Origin: Deltaproteobacteria bacterium
GTDB lineage: Bacteria; Myxococcota_A; Polyangia; Polyangiales; Polyangiaceae
Direction: 5' to 3'
Assembly (NCBI GenBank): GCA_016218915.1
Contig: JACRCQ010000005.1
Coordinates: forward strand, 124,001-188,000
DNA: 64,000 nucleotides
Positions 51,751-60,957 of this stretch are shown here, in pieces. Numbering within the stretch: position 1 is the stretch's first letter; each line of letters opens with the position of its first letter. A model generated the notes under the pieces. It did no database searches and had not been told where the DNA came from. It worked only from the letters and a program-made list of their open reading frames with translations. A program made the position numbers and the translations under genes.

Positions 51751-51965
51751 GCAAGACCTCCTACGCCCTCGTGTTCCTGCCTCGAATGCACGTCCCGGTT
51801 CACCGGTACGCACCTTGCCATGCCTCCCACAGCCCCGGTCAGCGATTCTATTGCCAGCCGCAAGCAGGACAGACTCTAGCGGGTCGTACTACGCCGACAA
51901 GTCGCAATGTGTTCCCTGGTGCTCGCAAACTGCTTCCCCGCATAAGTGTTCTGCCTCGGCGACCA

Positions 51966-51994
51966 TTGTGGCCTCCCCCCAATATGGATATGCT
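51966..51994 (+). promoter_or_regulatory. candidate sigma-70-like promoter
   Basis: TTGTGG (51966-51971), a 17-base spacer and TATGCT (51989-51994), 24 bases upstream of the ATG at 52018. This would give a short leader just before a GGAGG site. It fits the -35/-10 plan moderately well and lies in a 267-base divergent region between two surface-protein genes. Unproven. Confidence 0.35.
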
Positions 51995-52017
51995 GGAGGA
52001 TTCTTGGAGGAAGCCTT

Positions 52018-53913
52018 ATGAGAAGCAGCCAATCCTGGAAGGTCGTCGTCCTCGCCTCGCCGTGGATCGCGATCCTCGCCTGCAGCTCCAGCTCCGGCAC
52101 GGAATGGTCCTCAACGCCGCCCGGCAAAGATGCCGGTTCTGAGAATCATGGAGGTTCCGCAGGCAGCTCGGGAACTTCAGGTGGCGCAGGCACGGATGCC
52201 GGCCCCGATTCCTCCGTCGAAGCCGGCTGCACCACCGGCAAGGAGCAGTGCAACGGCACCGCCCACCAGGTGTGCAAAAACGGCGTGTTCGTCGACGAGC
52301 CCTGCGCCTCTGGCTCGTCCTGCCAACCCTCCTCCGGCCAATGCATCGCCTGCGCTTGCACCCCTGGCGCAAAAGGAGCCTGCGTCGATCAGGGCACCAT
52401 CCAGACGTGCGACGCCGATTGCATGACCTGGACGCCGAAGCCCTGCTCCACGGGCGAGATCTGCAAGGGTGACGCATGCGTCGCGCAGGTCTGCACGCCC
52501 GGCTCCAAGGCGTGCGCAGACCTCAGCACCTCCCAGGTCTGCAATGCGGACGGCACCGGCTTCGACCCTGGAGCCACATGCGGCCCCAAGGAGCAATGCC
52601 TCGGCGGCGTCGGCTGCGTCTCTTTGTGCGTCGTCGCGGAGAAGGCACCCTCGTCGGTCGGCTGCTCGTTCTTCGCTCTGAACATGGACAACTTCAACGA
52701 GGCGAATCCCGATGCTGTCGTGGTCGGCAACACCAGCGCGACGCTGACCGCGATCGTCAACTTCTATGGCTCGCCGGGTGGAGTCGAGACCGCCATCGAG
52801 AGCAACGTGCAGATCCCTCCCCAGGGCCAGCACACGTTCATGATTCCCAACGGCGCGGGTGACGTGATCGAGAGCGGCTCGGCGCTTCGCGTCGGCGGCT
52901 CCTTCCGGGTTGCCAGCGACATCCCCGTGATCGCCTACCAGCATTCGCCGCTGCAGCCGCAAGCCACCAACGATGCTTCGTGTCTCATCCCTGAATCCAC
53001 CCTCGGGACCCACTACGTGATCGGCTCGTACACGGACGCGCTGGGCAGCTATCCCAGCTACTTCAACGTGGTCGCCTCGCAGGACAACACCAGCGTCACC
53101 TTCACGGTGCCAGTCGCCACGCAGGGGGGAACCGGCGTGCCCGCCCTTGCCGCAAACGGGTCGACCACCGTCGTCATGAACCGCTACGACACGCTGCAGG
53201 TCGTGGCTCCAGGCAGCGACATCACCGGCACCGATCTCACAGCGACCGCACCAGTCGCCGTCTTCGGCGCTGTCGAATGCGCCCAGGTTCCTCCAGGCGC
53301 CACCTACTGCGACCACGTGGAAGAGCAATCGATCCCCGTGCGCAACTGGGGGAAGAAGTACGTCGGCGCGCACGCACCGCTGCGCAGCGGCACCGAGCAC
53401 TTCTTCTGGCGCATCCTGGCCCAGACCGACAACACTACGGTCACCACCACCCCGCCGCAGACCGGATTCCCCAAGACGCTGAACAAGGGGCAGTTCTACG
53501 AGTTCTGGACCACGCAGAGCTTCATGTTCGAGGGCGATCAGCCGTTTGCTGCGTTCCAATACGTTTCCGGACAGGACGCATTCAACGCAGGAACTGGCGA
53601 CCCGGCCATGATCACCGCGATCCCGGTGGAGCAGTTCCTCAAGAGCTACGTCATCCTGACCCCTTCTGGATACACCTTCGACTACGTCCAGGTGATCCGG
53701 ACCACGGCCGATGACGTGATCGTCGACGGTACGCCCATCCCGGCCAACGAGTACAGCCCGGTCGGTGCCTACACAGTCGCAGACCACAAGGTCGCTGCAG
53801 GATCCCACTCGCTCACGAGCACGTCACCCTTCGGGATCGTCGGCGTCGGCTACACCGGGGTCACCTCCTACGGCTACCCCGGCGGCTTCGCGCTCAAGGA
53901 TCTCTCTCAGTGA
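52018..53913 (+). CDS. IgGFc-binding-like surface lipoprotein
   Basis: 631 residues from ATG 52018 (GGAGG upstream). Lipobox AILACSSSSG. A Gly/Ser/Asp linker leads to three or four small Cys-rich modules (CTTGKEQCNGTAHQVCKNG, CTPGAKGACVDQGTIQTC, CTPGSKACADLSTSQVC). The C-terminal ~430 residues form an IgGFc_binding-type beta domain (IESNVQIPPQGQHTFMIPNG, SDIPVIAYQHSPLQ, TSVTFTVPVATQGG, DQPFAAFQYVSGQDAF, GIVGVGYTGVTSYG). In animals this domain is in mucin-like proteins; in myxobacteria it is a surface-binding module of unknown ligand. The gene ends 20 bases before the converging pyk gene. Confidence 0.85.
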   Translation: MRSSQSWKVVVLASPWIAILACSSSSGTEWSSTPPGKDAGSENHGGSAGSSGTSGGAGTDAGPDSSVEAGCTTGKEQCNGTAHQVCKNGVFVDEPCASGSSCQPSSGQCIACACTPGAKGACVDQGTIQTCDADCMTWTPKPCSTGEICKGDACVAQVCTPGSKACADLSTSQVCNADGTGFDPGATCGPKEQCLGGVGCVSLCVVAEKAPSSVGCSFFALNMDNFNEANPDAVVVGNTSATLTAIVNFYGSPGGVETAIESNVQIPPQGQHTFMIPNGAGDVIESGSALRVGGSFRVASDIPVIAYQHSPLQPQATNDASCLIPESTLGTHYVIGSYTDALGSYPSYFNVVASQDNTSVTFTVPVATQGGTGVPALAANGSTTVVMNRYDTLQVVAPGSDITGTDLTATAPVAVFGAVECAQVPPGATYCDHVEEQSIPVRNWGKKYVGAHAPLRSGTEHFFWRILAQTDNTTVTTTPPQTGFPKTLNKGQFYEFWTTQSFMFEGDQPFAAFQYVSGQDAFNAGTGDPAMITAIPVEQFLKSYVILTPSGYTFDYVQVIRTTADDVIVDGTPIPANEYSPVGAYTVADHKVAAGSHSLTSTSPFGIVGVGYTGVTSYGYPGGFALKDLSQ

Positions 53914-53933
53914 ATCTGCAATGAAAGGGAGGT

Positions 53934-55340
53934 CTAGCGCACCTTCCAGAGCTTGATGATGTTCGTGGTGAAGGGCTCCTTGTCGATCACCATCCCGAAC
54001 GTGATCGCGATGTTGTCCCCGGACTTCACCAGCCCCTGCTCGAGCATCCTGCGCTCCGCCTGCTCGACCACCCCTGCTACTCCCTTGACCCATTCGCCGT
54101 GCATCGGCTGCACTCCCCACAGAAGCGCCAGCCGGTTGAGCACAGGCAGGTTCCTGGAGAAGGCGACGATGTTTCCTTCTGGACGGTGCGCGCTCATCAG
54201 CGCCGCAGAGCGACCGGTCTCGGTGTAGACCGCGAGCGCGGCGAGCCCGAGGTGGGCAGCGATCTCTGCTGACGCGTCCGCGATCGCGTTGGAGAACGTC
54301 TTCTCGCTGACCGGCGGGCTCAGGTGCATGCTCTGCTTCAGGTAGGAGCTGTGCTCCATCTCGTGGATGATCGACGCGAGCGTCTTGACCGCTTCCACCG
54401 GCCAAGCGCCCACCGAGGTCTCTCCGGACAGCATCACAGCATCCGTGCCGTCGAGCACGGCGTTCGCCACATCTGATACCTCTGCCCGCGTCGGCGTCGG
54501 GTTGTTGATCATCGAGTCGAGCATCTGCGTCGCGATGATCACCGGCTTGGCCCGCGTCTTGACGTCGTGGATGATCCTCTTCTGGATCAGCGGCACCTTC
54601 TCGTGGCCCGCTTCCACACCGAGATCTCCGCGCGCCACCATCGCCCCGTCCGCCGCGTCGAGAATCTCCGCCAGATTCTCCACTGCCTCAGGCTTCTCGA
54701 TCTTGGCAATCACCGGCACGTCGCCTGCCAGCGCCTTGGCATCCTGCAGATCCTTGGCCGTGCGCACGAACGACAGCGCGAACAGGTCGACCCCGAGCTC
54801 CTTGGCGAACTTGAGATCAGCCTTGTCCTTCTCCGTGAGAGCCGCGGTCGACAGCTTCGCCCCGGGCAGGTTCATCCCCTTCTTGTTCTTGAGAATGCCT
54901 CCGACCTTCACCACGCATTTGACGTCGTCGCCGTCGACCTTGTCGACCGTGAGCTCCAGCAATCCATCGTCGAGCAGGATCCGATCGCCTGGCTTCACGT
55001 CCCGAGCCAGCGGCGTGTAGGTGTGCGATACGGCTTCGGCTGTTCCCTGGATGGATCGCGTCGTCAGCACGATCGGCGCACCTCGGACCAGCTCGACCTT
55101 TCCACCGGCCATCTCGCCCACGCGGATCTTGGGGCCGCACAGGTCAGCGAGCACGGCCACGACCTTGCCAGCCTGCTTTGCAGCAGTGCGGATCTCCTCG
55201 TAGGTCTGACGGTGCGCTGCGTAGTCACCGTGCGAGAAGTTCAGCCGGGCCACGTCCATTCCGGCGTTCATCAGCTCCACGAGCCGCGGAACACCCTTGG
55301 TCGACGGGCCCATCGTGCAGACGATCTTGACCTTGCGCAT
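53934..55340 (-). CDS. pyk: pyruvate kinase
   Basis: 468 residues, full length. Motifs in order: start KIVCTMGPSTKGVPRLVELM, DVARLNFSHGDYAAH, VLADLCGPKIRVGEM, the active-site IAKIEKPEAVENLAEIL and VARGDLGVEAGHEKVPLIQK, VIIATQMLDSMI, EVSDVANAVLDGTDAVMLSGE, and the C-terminal domain (LAVYTETGRSAALMSAHRPE, ITFGMVIDKEPFTTNII). It catalyses PEP + ADP to pyruvate + ATP, the last step of glycolysis. It stands alone and ends in TAG at 53934-53936. Confidence 0.97.
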   Translation of the reverse strand: MRKVKIVCTMGPSTKGVPRLVELMNAGMDVARLNFSHGDYAAHRQTYEEIRTAAKQAGKVVAVLADLCGPKIRVGEMAGGKVELVRGAPIVLTTRSIQGTAEAVSHTYTPLARDVKPGDRILLDDGLLELTVDKVDGDDVKCVVKVGGILKNKKGMNLPGAKLSTAALTEKDKADLKFAKELGVDLFALSFVRTAKDLQDAKALAGDVPVIAKIEKPEAVENLAEILDAADGAMVARGDLGVEAGHEKVPLIQKRIIHDVKTRAKPVIIATQMLDSMINNPTPTRAEVSDVANAVLDGTDAVMLSGETSVGAWPVEAVKTLASIIHEMEHSSYLKQSMHLSPPVSEKTFSNAIADASAEIAAHLGLAALAVYTETGRSAALMSAHRPEGNIVAFSRNLPVLNRLALLWGVQPMHGEWVKGVAGVVEQAERRMLEQGLVKSGDNIAITFGMVIDKEPFTTNIIKLWKVR

Positions 55341-55543
55341 GATCTTCCCCTGCGATTGCGGAATGGGGCGCGATGGTCGCAGAACGAAGGTCGTGGAACA
55401 AGTCAGCGCGATCGATCACGCGGCCGATGGTGAAGGCATCTTCACGATCCATGTGGGGTAGATGTATTCAAACATGCTGGAAATGCGCGCACTTACGCGG
55501 CCGCAGCGTGGCAATGCGTTCAGTTTCGAGCTATCGTAGGCCC

Positions 55544-57022
55544 ATGCGTATCCGGCATGCTTCCCCTTTGGTCGCCGCTATCGCAATTCTGGTCGTGGCT
55601 GCCTGCGGCTCCCGGTCTTCGGACCACCAGAGCAGCACCACCCAGATCAAGCGTGTTTCCTCCCCGATCGTCAATGGCGTGAAGGATTCCGGCAGCGCCA
55701 ACGATGCGGTCGTGGAGATCGTCCACGTTGCAGGGCAGTACATCGACGGCGCGTGCACTGCTTCGGTCATTTCTCCCCACGTCATCATCACGGCCCGGCA
55801 CTGCGTGAGCAAGGTGATCAGCCAGGGCGTCGATTGTCAGAATCCGGACGTCAGCTCCGACTATACGCCTGGGGATCTGTTCGTGTACGTGGGACCTGCC
55901 CCGGATCTCGCCTCCGAGTACCCGAAGTCCCAGGGCAAGAAGATCTTTCACACGTCGGGCTACATCCTCTGCAACAACGACTTTGCAGCGGTCCAGCTGA
56001 CCTACCCAATCAACGTCACGCCGCTCAGGGTGCGGGTGAACAGCGGCCCCAAAGCCCATGAGATCTTCCGCGCGATCGGCTACGGACTCACCAACCCGAA
56101 CGACCAGAACTCGTCGGGCACGCGCTACTATCGAGACAACGTCCAGGTCAGCTACTACGTGACCAAGGAATTCACGGGCACACAGTCGATCTGCTCCGGC
56201 GACTCGGGCGGACCAGCGCTTTCCGCGGCGAACGCTGTCTTCGGCATCACGTCGCGCGGCGCCAACTGCTACATGGATGAGAACATTTGGACGCGCACGG
56301 ATGCGTTCAAGGGCATCATCGATCAAGCAGTAGCAGCAGCAGGGGAGACCTACACCGACGAGGACGGGACCGTGTACGGCGGCTCTGGCGGCTCTGGTGG
56401 AGGCGGCTCCGGCGGTAGCCCGCCTGCTGGTTCGGGTGGCAGTCCCCCGGCGGGCTCAGGTGGCAGCCCGACTGGCGGATCGGGTGGCAACCCCCCCGGG
56501 GGGTCCGGTGGCGGACCTGCTGGCTCGGGCGGAAACCAGGGTGGTTCGGGCGGCGGAACGAACCCGGGCGGACCGGGCGTCCACTGCAACGGCCAGGACG
56601 ACTGCATCAACGGAACACTCTGCGTCGGTGATACGGGAACCCAGTACTGCGCGCCGGAATGCAGCGAGCAGGACCCTTCCTGTCCGAAAGACTTTGAGTG
56701 CGTGGCGGCCCAGGGCTTGTGCTACCTGCGCAAAGGGTGTGATGCGAAGAACACCTATTGTCCCAACGGATGGGGGTGTATCGAGGGCGAGCCGTACTCG
56801 TGCGTGCCATTGTGTTCCGAATCCAACAACGTATGTGCGCCCCAATACCAATGCGACCCTGACAGGGGCGTGTGCCTGCCGACGCCGGTCTTCAACAACG
56901 ACTCCGGCAGCACAGGTGGTTGCTCAGCCAGCGGCTCCACGAACACGGGCGCTGGAGCCTGGGCCTTTGCAGCACTCGCCCTGTCCGGCTTCCTCGCGTC
57001 ACGTCGACGTCGCAACGCCTGA
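55544..57022 (+). CDS. trypsin-like serine protease with MYXO-CTERM-type C-terminus
   Basis: 492 residues from ATG 55544; an upstream in-frame ATG also exists. Lipobox-like VVAACGSR. The triad is complete: His in ISPHVIITARHCVS, Asp in CNNDFAAVQL, Ser in CSGDSGGPAL, in a chymotrypsin-fold domain starting SSPIVNGVKDSGSAN. A ~70-residue Gly/Pro/Ser linker follows, then two Cys-rich modules (DDCINGTLCVGDTGTQYC, GCDAKNTYCPNGWGC). The end is SGSTNTGAGAWAF..., a hydrophobic helix and SRRRR, the surface-sorting signal. It is probably an exported surface protease used on foreign protein. Confidence 0.87.
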   Translation: MRIRHASPLVAAIAILVVAACGSRSSDHQSSTTQIKRVSSPIVNGVKDSGSANDAVVEIVHVAGQYIDGACTASVISPHVIITARHCVSKVISQGVDCQNPDVSSDYTPGDLFVYVGPAPDLASEYPKSQGKKIFHTSGYILCNNDFAAVQLTYPINVTPLRVRVNSGPKAHEIFRAIGYGLTNPNDQNSSGTRYYRDNVQVSYYVTKEFTGTQSICSGDSGGPALSAANAVFGITSRGANCYMDENIWTRTDAFKGIIDQAVAAAGETYTDEDGTVYGGSGGSGGGGSGGSPPAGSGGSPPAGSGGSPTGGSGGNPPGGSGGGPAGSGGNQGGSGGGTNPGGPGVHCNGQDDCINGTLCVGDTGTQYCAPECSEQDPSCPKDFECVAAQGLCYLRKGCDAKNTYCPNGWGCIEGEPYSCVPLCSESNNVCAPQYQCDPDRGVCLPTPVFNNDSGSTGGCSASGSTNTGAGAWAFAALALSGFLASRRRRNA

Positions 57023-57073
57023 TTCCAAGACATCAAGCCGCGGCAGTCCGCTGCGCGGTTCGCGCACGCAGTG

Positions 57074-57322
57074 TCATCTCCTCTGTGCGGCGAGCTTGAG
57101 CATCATCGAGATCGCTACTTCGAGGTCCTCGCGTTGGGGCTGCACCGGCAACGAGGAGATCTGCCTCTTGAGCTCGATGAGCTTTGCCCCGAACTGGGTG
57201 TAGTGGTGCTTCATCGCCTCGGTCGGCGCTTCCATGATCCAGCGCTTCACCACTTCCTGCAGCTCCTCGAGATCGCTGTCCGTGAGTAGGGTAGCGATCT
57301 GTGATGCCATCGGGTCGCTCAT
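57074..57322 (-). CDS. small helical protein of unknown function (82 aa)
   Basis: From ATG 57320-57322 (MSDPMASQIATLL); the longer frame start overlaps the next gene. Entirely helical: SDLEELQEVVKRWIMEAPTE, HHYTQFGAKLIELKRQ, DLEVAISMMLKLAAQRR. No signal peptide and no family recognised. Divergent from the FGE-like lipoprotein gene across ~50 bases. Confidence 0.65.
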   Translation of the reverse strand: MSDPMASQIATLLTDSDLEELQEVVKRWIMEAPTEAMKHHYTQFGAKLIELKRQISSLPVQPQREDLEVAISMMLKLAAQRR

Positions 57323-57372
57323 GGGCCAACCATAGCTCTTGTTTTGACGAGACGCCCTAGCCGGGGCATAGG

Positions 57373-58599
57373 GTGTGCGTGCGAATCGCTCCTGCTCTCG
57401 GATGGCTCCTCGCCTGTGTGGTGTGCTCAGCCTTGGGCTGCAAACGCCCTTCCGGGAGCAGCTCGCAAGATGCCGGCGATCAGCTCCGCCCGTCTTCCAC
57501 GGCAATCGTGTCTGCCGCCAGCGAGGAAGCCCCTGCTCCTCCCACCAAGCGCCCGCCCAAGCAGGCCTCCGCCTCTGGCCAGCACATCTCGATTCCCGCA
57601 GGCTCGTTTCTGGCCGGAAGCATGCCCGGCGATCGGGGTCGAGACTCCACCCTCGAGCCACCGTTGGTGAAGTTCGAGCTGGGCTCCTTCGAGATCGACC
57701 GGCTTCCGTACCCGAACGATCCTGCACAGCCCCCGCGCACCGACGTGACCCGCGCGCAGGCCCAGGACCTGTGCGCCCAGCGTGGCCAACGCTTGTGCGG
57801 CGAGCTCGAGTGGGAGCGCGCCTGCAAGGGGCCGGACAACGACATGTTCTCTTCAGGCTCCGGCTGGGACCCGGCGTGCGACAAGAACCCCACGGTTTGT
57901 GCCAGCGGATTCGACGTGCTCGGCCTGGGTGCTGCCCTGCGAGAGTGGACCTCGAGCACGGTAGAGCCGGGTGACAAGGAGGATCGCGCGCTCGGGGCCT
58001 TGCGCGGTGGTCGCGCAGGCGCTGCGGACTTCGAGCACCGGTGCGCGCGACGCGAGCCTGCGGATCCTGGCGCCCACGGTCCGGACATCGGCTTCCGTTG
58101 CTGCAAGGGCAACCCGAGCGCTGTGGCGATCACCCGACCCAAGCCGCTGCAGACCTTCCGGCGCGTGCAGCTCGATCTCGATCAGGTCAACGCCATGATC
58201 CAGAGCGTGCCGCAGCTGGCGTCCCTCGGACGCATCTCGTTCTTCAGGGATCCGGAGGACGTCACAGCCGTGCTCTCCAAGGGCGACGCTGGCAAGAGCG
58301 GAAGCATCATCACCACCAATCCTCTGATGTGGAGCCCGGATCTCGGCGAGGAGATCCTGCTCATCACCGGCAAGGGGTCGTCGGGCTCGTCGTTCGTGGC
58401 GGCGTTGCACAGGCTCAACGACGATCGGTACCGGCTCGCATCGAGCTTCATCCTCGAAGGCGAAACGCCTCCGATTGTGCTTGCGTTCAACGGCTACGTG
58501 AAGAACCGCGTGACCTGGAGCACGTGCTGGGGCTGCCTCGGCGAAGAAGGCGCAATCGTCTACCGTCCCGATCGCCGCGTCGTGATCGAGCAGCTCTGA
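57373..58599 (+). CDS. formylglycine-generating-enzyme-like (FGE-sulfatase) lipoprotein
   Basis: 408 residues from GTG 57373 (GTG 57379 also possible). Lipobox CSALGCKR and a Ser/Pro linker. A FGE-sulfatase-type domain at about residues 70-255 (SIPAGSFLAGSMPGDRGRDS, FEIDRLPYPNDPAQPP, CAQRGQRLCGELEWERAC, GAALREWTSSTVE, GPDIGFRCC). A C-terminal ~150-residue part of unknown fold follows (VITRPKPL..., GEEILLITGKGSSGSS). Most lipid-anchored members lack enzyme activity. The catalytic Cys pair cannot be assigned by eye, so a binding role is more likely. Confidence 0.82.
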   Translation: MCVRIAPALGWLLACVVCSALGCKRPSGSSSQDAGDQLRPSSTAIVSAASEEAPAPPTKRPPKQASASGQHISIPAGSFLAGSMPGDRGRDSTLEPPLVKFELGSFEIDRLPYPNDPAQPPRTDVTRAQAQDLCAQRGQRLCGELEWERACKGPDNDMFSSGSGWDPACDKNPTVCASGFDVLGLGAALREWTSSTVEPGDKEDRALGALRGGRAGAADFEHRCARREPADPGAHGPDIGFRCCKGNPSAVAITRPKPLQTFRRVQLDLDQVNAMIQSVPQLASLGRISFFRDPEDVTAVLSKGDAGKSGSIITTNPLMWSPDLGEEILLITGKGSSGSSFVAALHRLNDDRYRLASSFILEGETPPIVLAFNGYVKNRVTWSTCWGCLGEEGAIVYRPDRRVVIEQL

Positions 58600-58608
58600 C
58601 CCGCAAAG

Positions 58609-58986
58609 CTACGCGCTCAAGTAGCTCTTGTAGTGCTCCACGTACTTCGCCATGCGCTGCACGGCGTCGCGCAGCTCCGAGCCATCGAGCGATTCCGTGG
58701 GCAGCTCCACGTTCAACGCGACGTCGCCGTTCTCGTGGTAGGCAAACTTGGCGAGACGCATGTCGCGGTTGACTGCGAGGAGCCTGCGCGCGAGATCCGG
58801 TGGACGCGGAGCCGAGCATGGGATCACCGGAACGATCGCGAGCAACAACCAGTTCTCGGTGAGCCGGGCGAAGAACGGCAGCTTGTCGACATCAGGACAG
58901 ACGATCCGCAACGTTCGCTCGTCCTGCTCCTCGCAGGACCAGCCGATCTCCTGGAGCCATTGGCGGATGGTTGCTACTTCGATCAA
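58609..58986 (-). CDS. YbjN/CesT-like protein (125 aa)
   Basis: The TTG at 58984-58986 is preceded by GAGGTGG at the right distance, so it is chosen over longer frames. The sequence has the YbjN-like plan: ATIRQWLQEIGWSCEEQDER, RIVCPDVDKLPFFARLTENW, LARRLLAVNRDMRLAKFAYH, GDVALNVELPTESLDGSELR and a final helix. The family includes type III secretion chaperones and YbjN-type sensory proteins, and the exact role here is unknown. It ends with TAG. Confidence 0.65.
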   Translation of the reverse strand: MIEVATIRQWLQEIGWSCEEQDERTLRIVCPDVDKLPFFARLTENWLLLAIVPVIPCSAPRPPDLARRLLAVNRDMRLAKFAYHENGDVALNVELPTESLDGSELRDAVQRMAKYVEHYKSYLSA

Positions 58987-59112
58987 ATGCCACCTCGATC
59001 GGCCTGGCGTTGACGGAACACGTTCGCAACCGGACGCGTCGATGGCCCGCGATCCAGGGCGAGCAGGTCCCAGGGCCGGCGATGCATACGGCCCCAACCA
59101 GGCCGACACGCC

Positions 59113-59412
59113 TCAGACGTCGTCGTCGTCCTTCTCGCCGTCCGCCACATCATTCACGCTGGGAAGCTTGCGCAGCTCCGGGCGAGCTATCTTCCAAGCG
59201 CGCTGGACGATCCAGGAAAGTGACCGGTCCAGCCGTGCCGCTTCTTCCTTGATCTCCTGCAGCATCGACTCCGGGAAGTAGAGACTCTGCTTACGTTTGT
59301 CGGTCTTGGTCGCATCGGGAGCCGACGCAATCTTCGAGTTGTCCTTCTCACCGATCCCCACAGTGGCCTCCGTCACACATGTCGTTGTGTCCGCCACATG
59401 AGCGGTACCCAA
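59113..59412 (-). CDS. ribbon-helix-helix protein, TIGR04563-like
   Basis: 99 residues. A disordered, acidic N-terminal third is followed by KQSLYFPESMLQEIKEEAAR, LDRSLSWIVQRAWKIARPEL. This is the pattern of a small myxobacterial family with a ribbon-helix-helix (MetJ/Arc) DNA-binding fold: a strand, then two helices. It probably binds DNA as a dimer. The acidic tail (DGEKDDDDV) is typical. It lies between the YbjN-like gene and the protease gene, with no obvious operon link. Confidence 0.75.
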   Translation of the reverse strand: MGTAHVADTTTCVTEATVGIGEKDNSKIASAPDATKTDKRKQSLYFPESMLQEIKEEAARLDRSLSWIVQRAWKIARPELRKLPSVNDVADGEKDDDDV

Positions 59413-59481
59413 CCCTATCCCTCAACGCGGGGAAGATCAAAGGGACCGTGCAAGTTTGACCAATTGTCGTAATGTCGGGCC

Positions 59482-60945
59482 ATGGTGCCACGCGCTGTCC
59501 GAACCGAAAATCGCTCCGATCCAAGCTTCAGCGCAATCCGCCGTGCTTTCCTGCGGCGCCCTTCTCGATTCCTTATTTTCCTGATATTCGGATGCGCCGT
59601 CCTGCTCCTCGCCGCCGTCTCTCAAGCTGTCACCCGCGAGCAAAGCCCCTACGCCGCCATCAGCCAGCTCGCCCGCGTCCTGGTCCTCATCGAAAACAAC
59701 TACGTCGAACCGGTCGACCGCGCCAAGGTCCTGCAGGGCGCCATCAAGGGCATGGTCGCTGAGCTCGACCCTCACTCCTCCTACATGCCCCCCGAGGACT
59801 TCAAGGAGTTCCAGAGCGAAACCCAGGGCTCGTTCGGTGGCGTCGGCATCGAGGTCGACACCCGACACGACACCATCACCGTCATCGCTCCGATTGAAGG
59901 CTCCCCGGCCGCTCGCGCTGGCATCCGCTCCGGCGACAAGATCATCGCTGTCGAAGGCAAGTTCACGCGCGGCCAACCCCTCGAACGCATCGTGCGCACC
60001 ATGCGTGGTGCCCCTGGAACCCACGTCAAGATCACGGTCCAACGCCCTGGCGTCGATTCTCCCATCGAGTTCGATCTCGTTCGCGAGCAGGTCCGCATGG
60101 TCAGCGTGGTGGGACGACGCATGGACGGCGACGTCGCGTATCTGCGCGTCAGGCAGTTCCAGCAGGGCACGCACGACGAGTTCCTGCGCGCAGTGGGCAA
60201 GCTCCGCGAGCAGTGCAAGGGAAACCTCTCCGGTGTGGTGCTCGACATGCGCAGCAATCCGGGTGGACTCGTGGATCAGGCGACTGCGATTGCCGACGAC
60301 ATCCTCGATCGCGGCACGATCTACACCACGCGGCATCGCGGCAAGATCCTGGAGGAGGCCTCGGCCAGCTCCGGTGGCGCGCTCGCTCGCACTCCCGTCG
60401 TGGTGCTCGTCAACGAGTACAGCGCCAGCGCTGCCGAGCTCGTCGCCGGTGCGCTCCAGGACCATCACCGCGCCGTGATCGTCGGTGCGGTCACGTTCGG
60501 CAAAGGCTCTGTGCAGAACATTCTCGAGCTTCCCGGAGGAGCAGGGATCAAGCTGACGACCATGCTCTACTACACGCCGAGCGGGCGCTCGATCCAGGCA
60601 GAAGGCATCCACCCTGACGTCGTCGTGCCCTCTGTCGTGTCCTCCGGTGCCACGCTCCCCATCTTGCGCGAGCGCGACATGGAAGGACATCTGCCGCCAG
60701 AGAGCACGGACGCTGCAGCACCCAGAAAGCCGGCCTCGGATGCGGGTGACGGCGGAAGTGCGACGAGCGCGGAAGCAGACGACGCTGGCGACGGGGGCGG
60801 GCGACTGGTGGACATCACGCCCTTCGATGTCTCGCGCGACGTCCCGGCGAACCCGATTGGCGGCAAGGATCTGGTTCTCTCGATCGGCTACCAGATCGTC
60901 CGCGGCGTCATCTCCGCGCCGATCACGCCTCAGCGCGACAAGTAG
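59482..60945 (+). CDS. C-terminal (tail-specific) processing protease, S41 family
   Basis: 487 residues. An N-terminal signal anchor (FLIFLIFGCAVLLLAAVSQA) places it in the periplasm. A PDZ domain lies at about residues 110-200 (SFGGVGIEVDTRHDTITVIA, SPAARAGIRSGDKIIAVEGK). The S41 core follows: VAYLRVRQFQQGTHDEFLRA, LDMRSNPGGLVDQATAIADD, the Ser in VNEYSASAAELVAGAL and Lys in VTFGKGSVQNIL. The catalytic Ser-Lys dyad is intact. The C-terminal ~110 residues are an Asp/Ala-rich linker and a short conserved end. Such proteases trim the C-termini of envelope proteins. Confidence 0.93.
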   Translation: MVPRAVRTENRSDPSFSAIRRAFLRRPSRFLIFLIFGCAVLLLAAVSQAVTREQSPYAAISQLARVLVLIENNYVEPVDRAKVLQGAIKGMVAELDPHSSYMPPEDFKEFQSETQGSFGGVGIEVDTRHDTITVIAPIEGSPAARAGIRSGDKIIAVEGKFTRGQPLERIVRTMRGAPGTHVKITVQRPGVDSPIEFDLVREQVRMVSVVGRRMDGDVAYLRVRQFQQGTHDEFLRAVGKLREQCKGNLSGVVLDMRSNPGGLVDQATAIADDILDRGTIYTTRHRGKILEEASASSGGALARTPVVVLVNEYSASAAELVAGALQDHHRAVIVGAVTFGKGSVQNILELPGGAGIKLTTMLYYTPSGRSIQAEGIHPDVVVPSVVSSGATLPILRERDMEGHLPPESTDAAAPRKPASDAGDGGSATSAEADDAGDGGGRLVDITPFDVSRDVPANPIGGKDLVLSIGYQIVRGVISAPITPQRDK

Positions 60946-60957
60946 CGCCCTCCAATC

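Noticed and set aside
52177..53808. Long minus-strand open frame opposite the IgGFc-binding-like gene
   Set aside because: Composition (Asp/His/Arg-rich, no hydrophobic core) and lack of any motif mark it as a shadow of the plus-strand gene.
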